A DNA stretch of 47,833 bases from positions 35,852 to 83,684 of the forward strand of contig NZ_JAUEPL010000030.1 of assembly GCF_030406405.1 (NCBI RefSeq), given 5' to 3'. Positions 14,827 through 22,244 of this stretch are shown piece by piece. The notes below the pieces were generated by a model that saw only the letters and a program-made list of their open reading frames with translations, did no database searches and was not told where the DNA came from. Every line of letters starts with the position of its first letter. The stretch's first letter is position 1. The position numbers and the translations under genes are program-made. The stretch comes from Streptomyces ficellus. GTDB taxonomy: Bacteria; Actinomycetota; Actinomycetes; Streptomycetales; Streptomycetaceae.

Positions 14827-15684
14827 ATGGGTACGCAACCGGACTCCCTCCCGCCCTCCCTGCCCCGCCCCACCACGCCGGCCGGCCGCGACGGCCTGGC
14901 CGCGCTGCTGGCCCGGCCCGGGAAGGCGGTCGTCGCCCTCGACTTCGACGGCACGCTCGCCGACATCGTCGACGACCCCGAGCAGGCCCGCGCCCACCCC
15001 GGCGCCGTCGAGGCCATCGCCGCGCTCGCCCCGCGGGTCGCGTCCGTCGCCGTGATCACCGGCCGCCCGGCCGGGGTGGCGGTGCGCAACGGCGGCTTCG
15101 CCGGGGTGCCGGGCCTGGAGCGGCTGGTGATCCTCGGCCACTACGGCGCCGAACGGTGGGACGCCCTCACGGGAACGGTCCAGGCCGCGCCCGCGCATCC
15201 GGGCGTGGCAGCGGTCCGCGCCGAACTGCCCGGGTTCCTGGACCGGGTGGGGGCGTGGCGCGGCACGTGGATCGAGGAGAAGGGGCGGGCGGTGGCCGTC
15301 CACACCCGGCGCGCGGAGGACCCGCAGGCGGCGTTCGAGGCGCTGCGCGACCCGCTCGCGGGGCTGGCGGCCCGTCACGGCCTGGTCCTCGAACCGGGGC
15401 GCCTGGTCCTGGAGCTGCGGCCCCCGGGCGTGGACAAGGGCGTGGCGCTCACGGAGTACGTCCACGAGACCGGCGCGGAGTCGGTGCTGTACGCGGGCGA
15501 CGACCTCGGTGACCTGCCGGCCTTCGCGGCCGTCGAGAAGCTCCGCTCGGACGGGGTGCCGGGTGTGCTGGTGTGCAGCGGCAGCACGGAGGTCAGGGAG
15601 GTCGCCACCCGCGCGGACCTCCTCCTCCCGGGCCCGCCGGGCGTGGTCGCGTTCCTGACGGCCCTGGCGGGAGCCGTCGCCTGA
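14827..15684 (+). CDS. otsB: Trehalose-6-phosphate phosphatase
   Basis: A 285-residue HAD phosphatase of the OtsB family. HAD motif I is ALDFDGTLADIVDDP (nucleophile Asp, general acid Asp), motif II is VAVITGRP, the cap begins after LERLVILGHYGAERW, and motif IV is YAGDDLGDLPAF. KGVALTEYV precedes motif IV as in family members. It converts trehalose-6-phosphate to trehalose, the second step after OtsA, whose gene lies 1.2 kb downstream on the opposite strand. The ATG is set by the leaderless promoter; an upstream in-frame GTG at 14791 adds a non-conserved stretch. Confidence 0.9.
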   Translation: MGTQPDSLPPSLPRPTTPAGRDGLAALLARPGKAVVALDFDGTLADIVDDPEQARAHPGAVEAIAALAPRVASVAVITGRPAGVAVRNGGFAGVPGLERLVILGHYGAERWDALTGTVQAAPAHPGVAAVRAELPGFLDRVGAWRGTWIEEKGRAVAVHTRRAEDPQAAFEALRDPLAGLAARHGLVLEPGRLVLELRPPGVDKGVALTEYVHETGAESVLYAGDDLGDLPAFAAVEKLRSDGVPGVLVCSGSTEVREVATRADLLLPGPPGVVAFLTALAGAVA

Positions 15685-15691
15685 CCTGCTT

Positions 15692-15720
15692 TTGCGAAGT
15701 GCGTACAGGCGCGCTCTACT
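15692..15720 (+). promoter_or_regulatory. Probable promoter for the 62-residue unknown gene
   Basis: TTGCGA (15692-15697) and TCTACT (15715-15720) are 17 bases apart, a sensible -35/-10 pair. The start codon follows about 41 bases after the -10 box. Confidence 0.4.
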
Positions 15721-15761
15721 GGGATACGAGCCTGTATGTCTCGCTATAAGGGGATATCGGT

Positions 15762-15950
15762 ATGTCTGTTACAGACCCCATCATCCGCGACCTCAAGGAA
15801 ACGCTGGGCAGCGAGGTCGAAGCGGCCTTGAACCCGGTCGAAGTCGAGGGCTTCTACCGCGACAACCACGAGTGCGGGGCTCTGGCGCTGAAGGCCGGGG
15901 CGGGAAAGCTCCTGCTGTCGCCCCCGACGCCGCGGCCGAAGAAGAGCTGA
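15762..15950 (+). CDS. Small protein of unknown function, 62 residues
   Basis: I do not recognise this family. The gene has its own probable promoter and an AAGGGG site eight bases before ATG. The protein has an acidic, helical N-terminal half (DPIIRDLKETLGSEVEAALN), a central FYRDNHECGALALKAGAG with a single Cys, and a Pro/Lys-rich tail (SPPTPRPKKS). No signal peptide or membrane helix is seen. The acidic leader plus short variable tail resembles a precursor peptide, but no maturation enzyme is nearby. The next gene, 123 bases downstream on the same strand, is the TPR-like protein. Codon use is normal, so I take it as real. Confidence 0.58.
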   Translation: MSVTDPIIRDLKETLGSEVEAALNPVEVEGFYRDNHECGALALKAGAGKLLLSPPTPRPKKS

Positions 15951-16073
15951 CCACCGGCCTCTGCGCGGCGCCCCGGCCCCTGTGGCCAGGGCGCCGCTTC
16001 CGCGTAAGGAGCCGATACGCCGGGTACACGCCTTGCGACGGGGCGCGGGGGCGCCGCGGGGGAGGGCGGGGAC

Positions 16074-16862
16074 GTGGAACGGCTCACGATCCATGGCGTG
16101 ACCTATCTCGGCCGCGGAACCGGACCGACCACCCGGCCGGTGCACAGGCTGACACTGAGGCTGGACGGCTCCGGCATCTCCGCCGGCCGCTTCCTGCGCG
16201 GCGTGGTGTCCATACCCTGGCCGGAGTTGGACTGGCTCTACGCGCTGACCCCCGGCGACGTCGAACGGAAGGGACGCGGCTGGCGATTCGAGTTCTCCAT
16301 GTTCCCCAACCGCGACTACGCGCTCACGGCCGGCGGCAGCGTCCTGGGCCTCGGCTCGGGCGACCACACCACCTGGCTCCTGGCCGAGCACACGCCCGTC
16401 CCCGAGTTGCGGCAGCAGCTCGCCTCCTGGACGCTGAGCACCCGCCGGGTACGCCGCCACGCCGCACCCGAAAACGCCCTGGAACTCGCCGAACACGCCC
16501 TCGGCATATGGAAGGCCGGCCAACTCGCCACCAAGCCGGTGACAGACCGGGCCACCCTCTTCCAGCGCCTGTCGACCGCCGAACAGCACCGCCTGCGAGG
16601 CGACCTGAGCGGCGCCCTCACCCTGCTCGGCCCCCTGGCCGTCCAAAGCTCCCGCGCCTTCGGCCCGGTGGACGAGGACACCATCGCCGTACGCAACAAC
16701 CTGGCGTACACCCTGGCAGCCACCGGACACCGCGGCGCGGCGATCGAGCTGTACTGGGAGATCCTCGACGACCTGGCGGCCGCCGGAATCCTCACCAGCC
16801 CGGCCGAGATGTTCGCCCGCCAGAACCTCGCCCGCCTGCACGACCCCAACTGGCAACCCTGA
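16074..16862 (+). CDS. Protein with C-terminal TPR-like helices, function unknown
   Basis: A 262-residue protein. Residues 1-125 form a beta-rich region (ERLTIHGVTYLGRG, RLDGSGISAGRFL, FEFSMFPNRDYALTAGG). Residues 150-255 are helical with TPR-like repeats (RLRGDLSGALTLLGPLAVQ, NNLAYTLAATGHRGAAIELYWEILDDL, ARQNLARL). There is no signal peptide. Such architectures often mediate protein contacts; no enzyme motif is seen. The start is GTG after GGAGGG. It follows the 62-residue gene and converges on otsA. The two may be a unit, though a 123-base gap lies between. Confidence 0.68.
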   Translation: MERLTIHGVTYLGRGTGPTTRPVHRLTLRLDGSGISAGRFLRGVVSIPWPELDWLYALTPGDVERKGRGWRFEFSMFPNRDYALTAGGSVLGLGSGDHTTWLLAEHTPVPELRQQLASWTLSTRRVRRHAAPENALELAEHALGIWKAGQLATKPVTDRATLFQRLSTAEQHRLRGDLSGALTLLGPLAVQSSRAFGPVDEDTIAVRNNLAYTLAATGHRGAAIELYWEILDDLAAAGILTSPAEMFARQNLARLHDPNWQP

Positions 16863-16922
16863 TCGACCGCACAGCGGTGCCGTGCGGCGCCGTGCGGTGA
16901 GCGGGGGGTCAGCGCGTGGCCG

Positions 16923-18374
16923 TCAGACGGTGCGCAGGGCGGTGAGTTGGTCGAGGAACCAGCGGGCCGGGGGGAGGGCCGTGGCGGCGACGGAGAGGCG
17001 CTTGGTGCGTTCCGCGCGTTCGGTGGGGGGCATCGAGAGGGCCTCGTGGAGCGCCGAGGCCGTGCCCGTCACGTCGTAGGGGTTGACCACCAGGGCCTCG
17101 TCGCGCAGTTCCTCGTACGCGCCCGCCTCACGGGAGAGGACCAGGGCGCAGCCCGCGTCGGAGACGACCGGGACCTCCTTGGCGACCAGGTTCATGCCGT
17201 CGCGGATCGGGTTGACCAGCGCGACGTCCGCCAGGCGGTACGCGGCCAGGGAGCGGGCGAAGTCGTCCTCGACGTGGAGGATGACCGGGGTCCAGCCGTC
17301 GCGGCCGTACTCCGCGTTGATCTCGTCCGCGAGCTGCGAGACCCGCGCGGTGTACTCGCGGTACACCGAGAGGTCCTGGCGGGAGGGGTACGCGAAGGCC
17401 AGGTGGACCACCCGTTCGCGCCACTCGGGGTGCTGCTCCAGGAGCGTCCGGTACGCCATGAGGCCGCGCACGATGTTCTTGGACAGTTCGGTGCGGTCGA
17501 CGCGGACGATCACGCGACGGTCCTCCCCGCCGATCTGCTCCCGCAGCATCGCCATCCGGTCGTCCACGTCCGCCCGCCGCGACCGCTCGCGCAGGAAGTC
17601 GCCGTCCGCGCCCAGCCCGTGCACGCCCAGGAACGTGCGCCGCGTGTGCCCGCCGGGCGCCGCGACCTGGACGCTCGGCGGCTGGTCCTTCGGCCAGTGC
17701 ACCTGGACGTCCCGGTCCCTCAGCGACGTACCGCAGCAGGACTGGAACGCCTTCAGCCACCGCCAGGTCAAGAACCCCAGCCGGTCCGCGCCCAGCATGC
17801 CGAGCAACAGCTCCTCGGCGATGTCGTCCGGCAGCATGGAGAAGTACTCCGGCGGCGCCCACGGGGTGTGCGAGAAGTGCCCGATGCGCAGGTCGGGGCG
17901 GAGCTCGCGCAGCATGCCGGGCACGAGGGCCAGGTGGTAGTCCTGGACCAGCACGGCGGCGCCGTCGGCGGCCTCCTGGGCGAGGGCTTCGGCGAAGGCC
18001 CGGTTGTAGAGCCGGTAGGCCACCCACTGGCGGCGGAACTCCGCGTCGAACGCCGGCTCCAGCGGCGTCTGGTACAGCATGTGGTGCACGAACCACAGCA
18101 CCGAGTTCGCGATCCCGTTGTACGCGTCCGCGTGCACCGCCGCGTCGATGTCCAGCATCTGCACGCCCGGCTCGGTCACGAGCCCCTGCCGCACCGCCTG
18201 CCGGTCACCGTCCGTCAGCGCCGCGCACACCCACAGCGCCCCCGCTTCCGGTCCGATCGCGGAGAGCCCCGACACCAGCCCGCCCCCGCCGCGCCGGGCG
18301 TCGAGCGTGCCGTCCGCGCGAGGCACGTAGCTGACGGGACCGCGGTTCGAGGCGACGAGAATCTGGGCTGCCAT
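16923..18374 (-). CDS. otsA: Trehalose-6-phosphate synthase (GT20)
   Basis: A 483-residue GT-B glycosyltransferase. The N-terminal loop ASNRGPVSY...RRGGGGLVSGL binds glucose-6-phosphate. Central motifs are VLVQDYHLALVPGMLRELRPDLRIGHF and HTPWAPPEYFSMLP; the C-terminal nucleotide site has PIRDGMNLVAKE and VLSREAGAYEEL. It joins UDP- or GDP-glucose to glucose-6-phosphate. Length is normal and catalytic motifs are intact. It lies 45 bases after gpgS on the same strand but has its own leaderless promoter in the gap. Together with otsB it makes trehalose for osmotic and spore protection. Confidence 0.94.
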   Translation of the reverse strand: MAAQILVASNRGPVSYVPRADGTLDARRGGGGLVSGLSAIGPEAGALWVCAALTDGDRQAVRQGLVTEPGVQMLDIDAAVHADAYNGIANSVLWFVHHMLYQTPLEPAFDAEFRRQWVAYRLYNRAFAEALAQEAADGAAVLVQDYHLALVPGMLRELRPDLRIGHFSHTPWAPPEYFSMLPDDIAEELLLGMLGADRLGFLTWRWLKAFQSCCGTSLRDRDVQVHWPKDQPPSVQVAAPGGHTRRTFLGVHGLGADGDFLRERSRRADVDDRMAMLREQIGGEDRRVIVRVDRTELSKNIVRGLMAYRTLLEQHPEWRERVVHLAFAYPSRQDLSVYREYTARVSQLADEINAEYGRDGWTPVILHVEDDFARSLAAYRLADVALVNPIRDGMNLVAKEVPVVSDAGCALVLSREAGAYEELRDEALVVNPYDVTGTASALHEALSMPPTERAERTKRLSVAATALPPARWFLDQLTALRTV

Positions 18375-18387
18375 GGAGACGAACCTA
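18375..18387 (-). promoter_or_regulatory. Leaderless promoter -10 for otsA
   Basis: On the minus strand TAGGTT (18387-18382) is followed by seven bases and ATG 18374. It has the same hexamer and spacing as the otsB promoter, suggesting both are read by the same sigma factor. Confidence 0.5.
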
Positions 18388-18419
18388 GCCCGTTGCGGAA
18401 ACGCTCAAACGTACGGCCC

Positions 18420-19376
18420 TCACGCCACCCGGCGGCGCCGCGCGTACTCGGCCACCTCCACCATCGGCGGCCGCTCCTCGGTGTCCACCTCGTGCGTACG
18501 CGGTACGAAGCCGCCGTCGCCCCGGTCGAACTGGGTCAGCCGGGGCCGCACCAGGTGCCCCCGCGACAGCCGCAGCTGAGCCGTCCGGTAGATCGCCGCC
18601 GCCATCCGCCCCAGCGCCCGCTCGTCCTGGTGCCGGTGCTTGCGCACCCCCACGTCCACCTGCGCGAGCGCGTCGAGGCCCACCGTGTGCAGGGCGTCCA
18701 CCAGCAGGCCCAGCTCCACCCCGTACCCCACGGGGAAGGGCAGCCGCTCCAGCAGGCAGCGGCGGGCCGCGTACTCGCCGCCCAGCGGCTGGACGAACCC
18801 GGCGAGCCGCGGCCAGTGCAGGTTCAGCAGCGGCCGCGCCACCAGCTCGGTCACCCGCCCGCCCTGGCCGGCCACGGTCCCCAGCGGGCGGTCGTACATC
18901 GCCTTGACGAACTGCACGGACGGGTCGGTGAGCAGCGGGCCCACGATCCCGGTGACGAAATCGGCCGAGAAGTCACGCAGGTCCGCGTCCACGAAGCACA
19001 CGATGTCGCCGCTCGTCGCCAGGAGCGACCGCCACAGCACCTCACCCTTGCCGGGCACGGCCGGTATCCGCGGCAGTATCGCGTCCCGGTGCACCACACG
19101 CGCCCCGGCGGCCGCCGCGACCTGCGCCGTACGGTCCGTGGAACCGGAGTCGATCACCACCAGCTCGTCCACCAGCGGGACCGCCTCCGACATCAGCTCG
19201 CGGCGGATCACCGCGACGATCTCCCCGACCGTCGCCTCCTCGTTCAGCGCCGGCAGGACGACACTGACGGTCGTACCGTGCTTCGCCGCGAGCAGCTGGT
19301 CGAGCGTGCGGTCGGCCACGGACCAGGACCGCCGGTCCAGCCAGCGCTCCACCTCATCCAGCAACGTGATCTCCAT
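18420..19376 (-). CDS. gpgS: Glucosyl-3-phosphoglycerate synthase (GT81)
   Basis: A 318-residue GT-A glycosyltransferase. PALNEEATVGEIV opens the nucleotide site, DSGSTDRT and KGEVLWRSLLATSGDIVCFVDADL (with the metal-binding DAD) follow, then the GT81-specific LARPLLNLHWPRLAGFVQPLGGEYA, FPVGYGVELGLL and KHRHQ (each seen in this order). It transfers glucose from a nucleotide donor to 3-phosphoglycerate, the first step of glucosylglycerate synthesis. The phosphatase gene gpgP is not adjacent. Its position beside otsA and otsB makes a compatible-solute neighbourhood. Confidence 0.92.
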   Translation of the reverse strand: MEITLLDEVERWLDRRSWSVADRTLDQLLAAKHGTTVSVVLPALNEEATVGEIVAVIRRELMSEAVPLVDELVVIDSGSTDRTAQVAAAAGARVVHRDAILPRIPAVPGKGEVLWRSLLATSGDIVCFVDADLRDFSADFVTGIVGPLLTDPSVQFVKAMYDRPLGTVAGQGGRVTELVARPLLNLHWPRLAGFVQPLGGEYAARRCLLERLPFPVGYGVELGLLVDALHTVGLDALAQVDVGVRKHRHQDERALGRMAAAIYRTAQLRLSRGHLVRPRLTQFDRGDGGFVPRTHEVDTEERPPMVEVAEYARRRRVA

Positions 19377-19482
19377 CTCGCGTATCGGACGGCCATCTCA
19401 AGCGTCCAGGGGTTCCGTTACAGTCTTGAACAACGCCGATGACCGATGCATGTCGGGGTCAGGCGTTCACAATCGAATACCG

Positions 19483-19624
19483 CTCATCCAGAGGGGCAGA
19501 GGGACACGGCCCGTTGAAGCCCCGGCAACCCTCCAGCCGGCACTCGCATGATCTTCGCGCGAGGCCCCGGCTAGGGAAGGTGCCAAATCCGTCTCATGGC
19601 GAAGTGCGCCATGAGGAAGATGAG
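19483..19624 (+). promoter_or_regulatory. SAM-I (S-box) riboswitch upstream of thrC
   Basis: Conserved S-box elements occur in order: P1 5' strand CTCATC (19483-19488), CCAGAGGGGCAGAGGGA, the K-turn region with GAAGCCCCGGCAACCCTC, AAGGTGCCAAATCC, a P4 hairpin (CTCATGGCG/CGCCATGAG), and P1 3' strand GATGAG (19619-19624). P1 closes directly against the GAGGAGAAAGGG ribosome-site region, so SAM binding would hide the thrC start by a translational mechanism. A TACAGT box at 19419-19424 may be the promoter -10. I see no separate terminator hairpin inside. Confidence 0.9.
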
Positions 19625-19643
19625 GAGAAAGGGCCTCGCCTCC

Positions 19644-20939
19644 ATGGCTGTACAGACTGTCGCCACCTCGGACACCGCCAAGAACGTCGACCTCGGGCCC
19701 GCCTCCGCCCTCTCCTGTCGCGAATGCGGCGAGCGTTTCCCGCTCGGCCCGATCTTCGCCTGTGAGCTGTGTTTCGGCCCCCTTGAGATCGCCTACGACC
19801 TGCCCGAGGGCGACCCCGAGGCCCTGCGCAAGCGGATCGAGGCCGGTCCCGCGAACATCTGGCGCTACGCCCCGCTGCTGCCCGTCCCGGCGGACGTGGC
19901 CGGCAAGCCCAACCTGAACCCCGGTTGGACCAAGCTCGTCCAGGCCGACAACCTCGGCCGCGAGCTGGGCGTCGAACCCGGCAAGCTGTTCGTCAAGGAC
20001 GACTCCGGCAACCCCACGCACTCCTTCAAGGACCGCGTCGTCGCCCAGGCCCTGGAGGCCGCCCGCGCCTTCGGCTTCACCACCCTGTCCTGCTCCTCGA
20101 CGGGGAACCTGGCAGGTGCCGTGGGCGCCGCCGCCGCGCGGGCCGGCTTCCGCTCGTGCGTGTTCATCCCGCACGACCTGGAGCAGGGCAAGGTCGTCAT
20201 GGCCGCGGTGTACGGGGGCGACCTCGTCGGCATCGAGGGCAACTACGACGACGTCAACCGCTTCTGCTCCGAGCTCATCGGCGACCCGCTGGGTGAGGGC
20301 TGGGGCTTCGTCAACGTCAACCTCCGCCCGTACTACGCGGAGGGCTCCAAGACCCTCGCGTACGAGATCTGCGAGCAGCTGGGGTGGCAGCTGCCCGACC
20401 AGCTGGTCATCCCCATCGCGTCGGGTTCGCAGCTGACGAAGATCGACAAGGGCCTTCAGGAGCTGATCAAGCTCGGGCTGGTCGAGGACAAGCCGTACAA
20501 GATCTTCGGCGCCCAGGCGGAGGGCTGCTCCCCGGTGTCCACGGCCTTCAAGGCCGGTCACGACGTCGTACGGCCCCAGAAGCCGAACACCATCGCCAAG
20601 TCGCTCGCCATCGGCAACCCGGCCGACGGCCCGTACGTCCTGGACATCGCCCGCCGCACGGGCGGCGCGGTGGAGGACGTCAACGACGAGCAGGTCGTCG
20701 ACGCCATCAAGCTGCTGGCCCGCACCGAGGGCATCTTCGCCGAGACAGCGGGCGGGGTGACCGTGGGCGTGACGAAGAAGCTCATCGAGGCGGGCGTACT
20801 GGACCCGGCCCTGACGACCGTCGTGCTCAACACGGGCGACGGCCTGAAGACCCTCGACGCCGTCGCGCCGACCACCGGCCCGACCGCGACGATCCGCCCG
20901 AGCCTGGACGCGTTCCGCGACGCGGGCCTGGCCCGCTGA
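19644..20939 (+). CDS. thrC: Threonine synthase
   Basis: A 431-residue fold-type II PLP enzyme. An N-terminal zinc-ribbon-like segment has CRECGERF...CELC. The PLP-binding Lys is K129 in NPTHSFKDR, followed by SSTGNLAGAVGA (phosphate/PLP loop) and a late AETAGGVTVGV. It converts O-phosphohomoserine to threonine. ATG 19644 begins MAVQTVATS; earlier in-frame ATGs lie inside the riboswitch and are rejected. The upstream SAM riboswitch ties expression to the methionine branch. A MoaD/ThiS-like gene follows 34 bases later and is probably co-transcribed, ending at the strong terminator at 21268. Confidence 0.93.
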   Translation: MAVQTVATSDTAKNVDLGPASALSCRECGERFPLGPIFACELCFGPLEIAYDLPEGDPEALRKRIEAGPANIWRYAPLLPVPADVAGKPNLNPGWTKLVQADNLGRELGVEPGKLFVKDDSGNPTHSFKDRVVAQALEAARAFGFTTLSCSSTGNLAGAVGAAAARAGFRSCVFIPHDLEQGKVVMAAVYGGDLVGIEGNYDDVNRFCSELIGDPLGEGWGFVNVNLRPYYAEGSKTLAYEICEQLGWQLPDQLVIPIASGSQLTKIDKGLQELIKLGLVEDKPYKIFGAQAEGCSPVSTAFKAGHDVVRPQKPNTIAKSLAIGNPADGPYVLDIARRTGGAVEDVNDEQVVDAIKLLARTEGIFAETAGGVTVGVTKKLIEAGVLDPALTTVVLNTGDGLKTLDAVAPTTGPTATIRPSLDAFRDAGLAR

Positions 20940-20973
20940 GACGCCGAAACATCTTCGAAAGGCAGAACCACCC

Positions 20974-21249
20974 ATGAGCGTCAACGTCCGCATCCCCACC
21001 ATCCTCCGCACGTACACGGACGGCCGGGCCGAGGTCACGGCGGAGGGCGCGACCCTCGCCGAGGTCATCGAGTCGCTGGAGAAGAACCACCCGGGCATCG
21101 CCGCCCGCGTCCTGGACGACCAGGGCAAGCTGCGCCGGTTCGTCAACGTGTACGTCAACGACGACGACGTGCGCTTCGAGGACGGCCTCCGAACGGCCAC
21201 GCCGGACGGCGCCGGCGTGTCGATCATTCCGGCCGTCGCCGGCGGCTGA
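20974..21249 (+). CDS. MoaD/ThiS-family sulfur-carrier protein (CysO-like)
   Basis: A 91-residue ubiquitin-fold protein. It has VNVRIPTILRTYTDG, the conserved LAEVIESLEKNHPGI, NVYVNDDDVRF, and ends AVAGG. The terminal di-glycine is required for adenylation and thiocarboxylate formation. The length and strand order fit the CysO/MoaD2 group rather than classic ThiS. In mycobacteria CysO donates sulfur to O-phosphoserine through CysM; here it follows thrC, whose substrate is O-phosphohomoserine. The GAAAGG site precedes ATG. No activating (MoeZ-like) enzyme or protease is adjacent. Confidence 0.86.
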   Translation: MSVNVRIPTILRTYTDGRAEVTAEGATLAEVIESLEKNHPGIAARVLDDQGKLRRFVNVYVNDDDVRFEDGLRTATPDGAGVSIIPAVAGG

Positions 21250-21267
21250 CCCCTTTCGAAGAAACGG

Positions 21268-21304
21268 AATTGCCCCCTCCGCGCGAGAAGCGGAGGGGGC
21301 AATT
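21268..21304 (+). terminator. Strong hairpin terminator after thrC-moaD
   Basis: A perfect 15-bp stem (AATTGCCCCCTCCGC and complement) with a seven-base loop, 19 bases after the stop codon. The lower stem ends in AATT, giving a short U-run on the RNA. Confidence 0.9.
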
Positions 21305-21658
21305 CTGCATGGTTGAGCGCGGTAGAGTTGGGGAAGCCCCCGCCGCTGACCGTGCCACCCGCATATGAGAATGCGTCCGGTCGCAGCAAGATGCAGACAA
21401 TATGTGCCCGCACAATGCGCCGTATGTGCGCTTTGCCGGGCCCGACTTGCCCGGGGTTCAGCGCAATTCGGGGAACTTTTCCCTTCACGCGTGCTCGGAT
21501 TTCTCGTCCGATTGACCTGTTGCAGACGGCAGTTGGGCAGATACATTCAGCGGCGGTCGACGCGTTCCGGCGCACGTCCCCACCCATCAGGGGGCGAGGT
21601 CTGACCCGGGTCCGCGAAGTGCGGTCCTGCGCAAGGGCCAGTAATAGGGGAGTTAGGC
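21305..21658 (+). other. Gene-free stretch and 5' leader of the cold-shock gene
   Basis: This 354-base stretch is lower in GC than its surroundings. No convincing gene is seen; open frames here lack ribosome sites and typical codon use. A possible promoter is TTGCAG (21520-21525) with TACATT (21542-21547), spaced 16 bases, which would give a leader of roughly 105 bases before the cold-shock gene. Long structured leaders are common for cold-shock genes. Confidence 0.45.
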
Positions 21659-21865
21659 ATGGCTCAGGGCACCGTCAAGTGGTTCAACGCGGAGAAGGGG
21701 TACGGCTTCATCGCGGTCGACGGTGGTGCGGATGTTTTCGTCCACTACAGCGCGATCCAGATGGACGGGTACCGCACCCTTGAAGAAGGTCAGCGAGTCG
21801 AGTTCGAGATCTCGCAGGGCCAGAAGGGTCCGCAGGCGGACATGGTGAAGCTCGCCGTCGGCTGA
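21659..21865 (+). CDS. Cold-shock protein, CspA family
   Basis: A 68-residue single cold-shock domain. RNP1 is KGYGFIAV (13-20) and RNP2 is VFVHYSAI; the start GTVKWFNAEKG is canonical. It binds single-stranded RNA/DNA and melts mRNA structure. RNP2 has Tyr (VHYSAI) where most have Phe or Ser. A GGGGAG site precedes ATG. It lies between the thrC unit and groEL, with terminators on both sides, so it is transcribed alone. A second cold-shock-domain gene is at 45837. Confidence 0.95.
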   Translation: MAQGTVKWFNAEKGYGFIAVDGGADVFVHYSAIQMDGYRTLEEGQRVEFEISQGQKGPQADMVKLAVG

Positions 21866-21906
21866 CCGCCGCGTCGCGATCGATCGACCATCGACTTCAC
21901 GAGCGC

Positions 21907-21942
21907 CGAGGGGTCCGTATCCAGCTGGATACGGACCCCTCG
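21907..21942 (+). terminator. Long hairpin terminator after the cold-shock gene
   Basis: A 36-base perfect palindrome: 16-bp arms (GAGGGGTCCGTATCC plus a leading C) around AGCT. It starts 42 bases after the stop codon. Being symmetrical it may stop transcription in both directions. Confidence 0.85.
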
Positions 21943-22056
21943 CGTATGCCCGGACCCGGCCCGCGGCCACCGGGAAACGGCCCGGAGCCAGCTCGGAGGC
22001 GGCCCGGAGGCGGGCCGGAAACGGGCCGGACGCGGGCGTCCTCTCTGCGAGAGGCG

Positions 22057-22083
22057 CTTGCACTCGCATGGGTCGAGTGCTAA
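22057..22083. promoter_or_regulatory. CIRCE element 1 (HrcA operator) upstream of groEL
   Basis: CTTGCACTC-N9-GAGTGCTAA; the right arm is a perfect CIRCE half and the left arm differs from TTAGCACTC at two positions. It represents one of two HrcA sites. Confidence 0.85.
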
Positions 22084-22092
22084 TCATTGGCG

Positions 22093-22119
22093 TTAGCACT
22101 CTAAGCGTGAGAGTGACAA
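22093..22119. promoter_or_regulatory. CIRCE element 2 (HrcA operator) upstream of groEL
   Basis: TTAGCACTC-N9-GAGTGACAA; the left arm is perfect and the right has one or two changes. It starts 10 bases after element 1, about one helical turn away, so HrcA dimers could bind side by side. The start codon follows 125 bases later. Confidence 0.88.
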
Positions 22120-22244
22120 CGAAGGACCGGGTCGGTGAGGTCCGCAGGCCAGGTGGGGCAAGGAACCACCAGGCAGGCAGGCCGTCCGTCGCGGGCGCCA
22201 GCGCGGTCCGGCTTTTCCACCCCTGTCCGGGAGGACCACTTCAC

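Noticed and set aside
21365..21604. 79-residue Cys/Arg-rich open frame in the leader of the cold-shock gene
   Set aside because: Its composition is atypical, no ribosome site precedes it, and it runs across the probable promoter.
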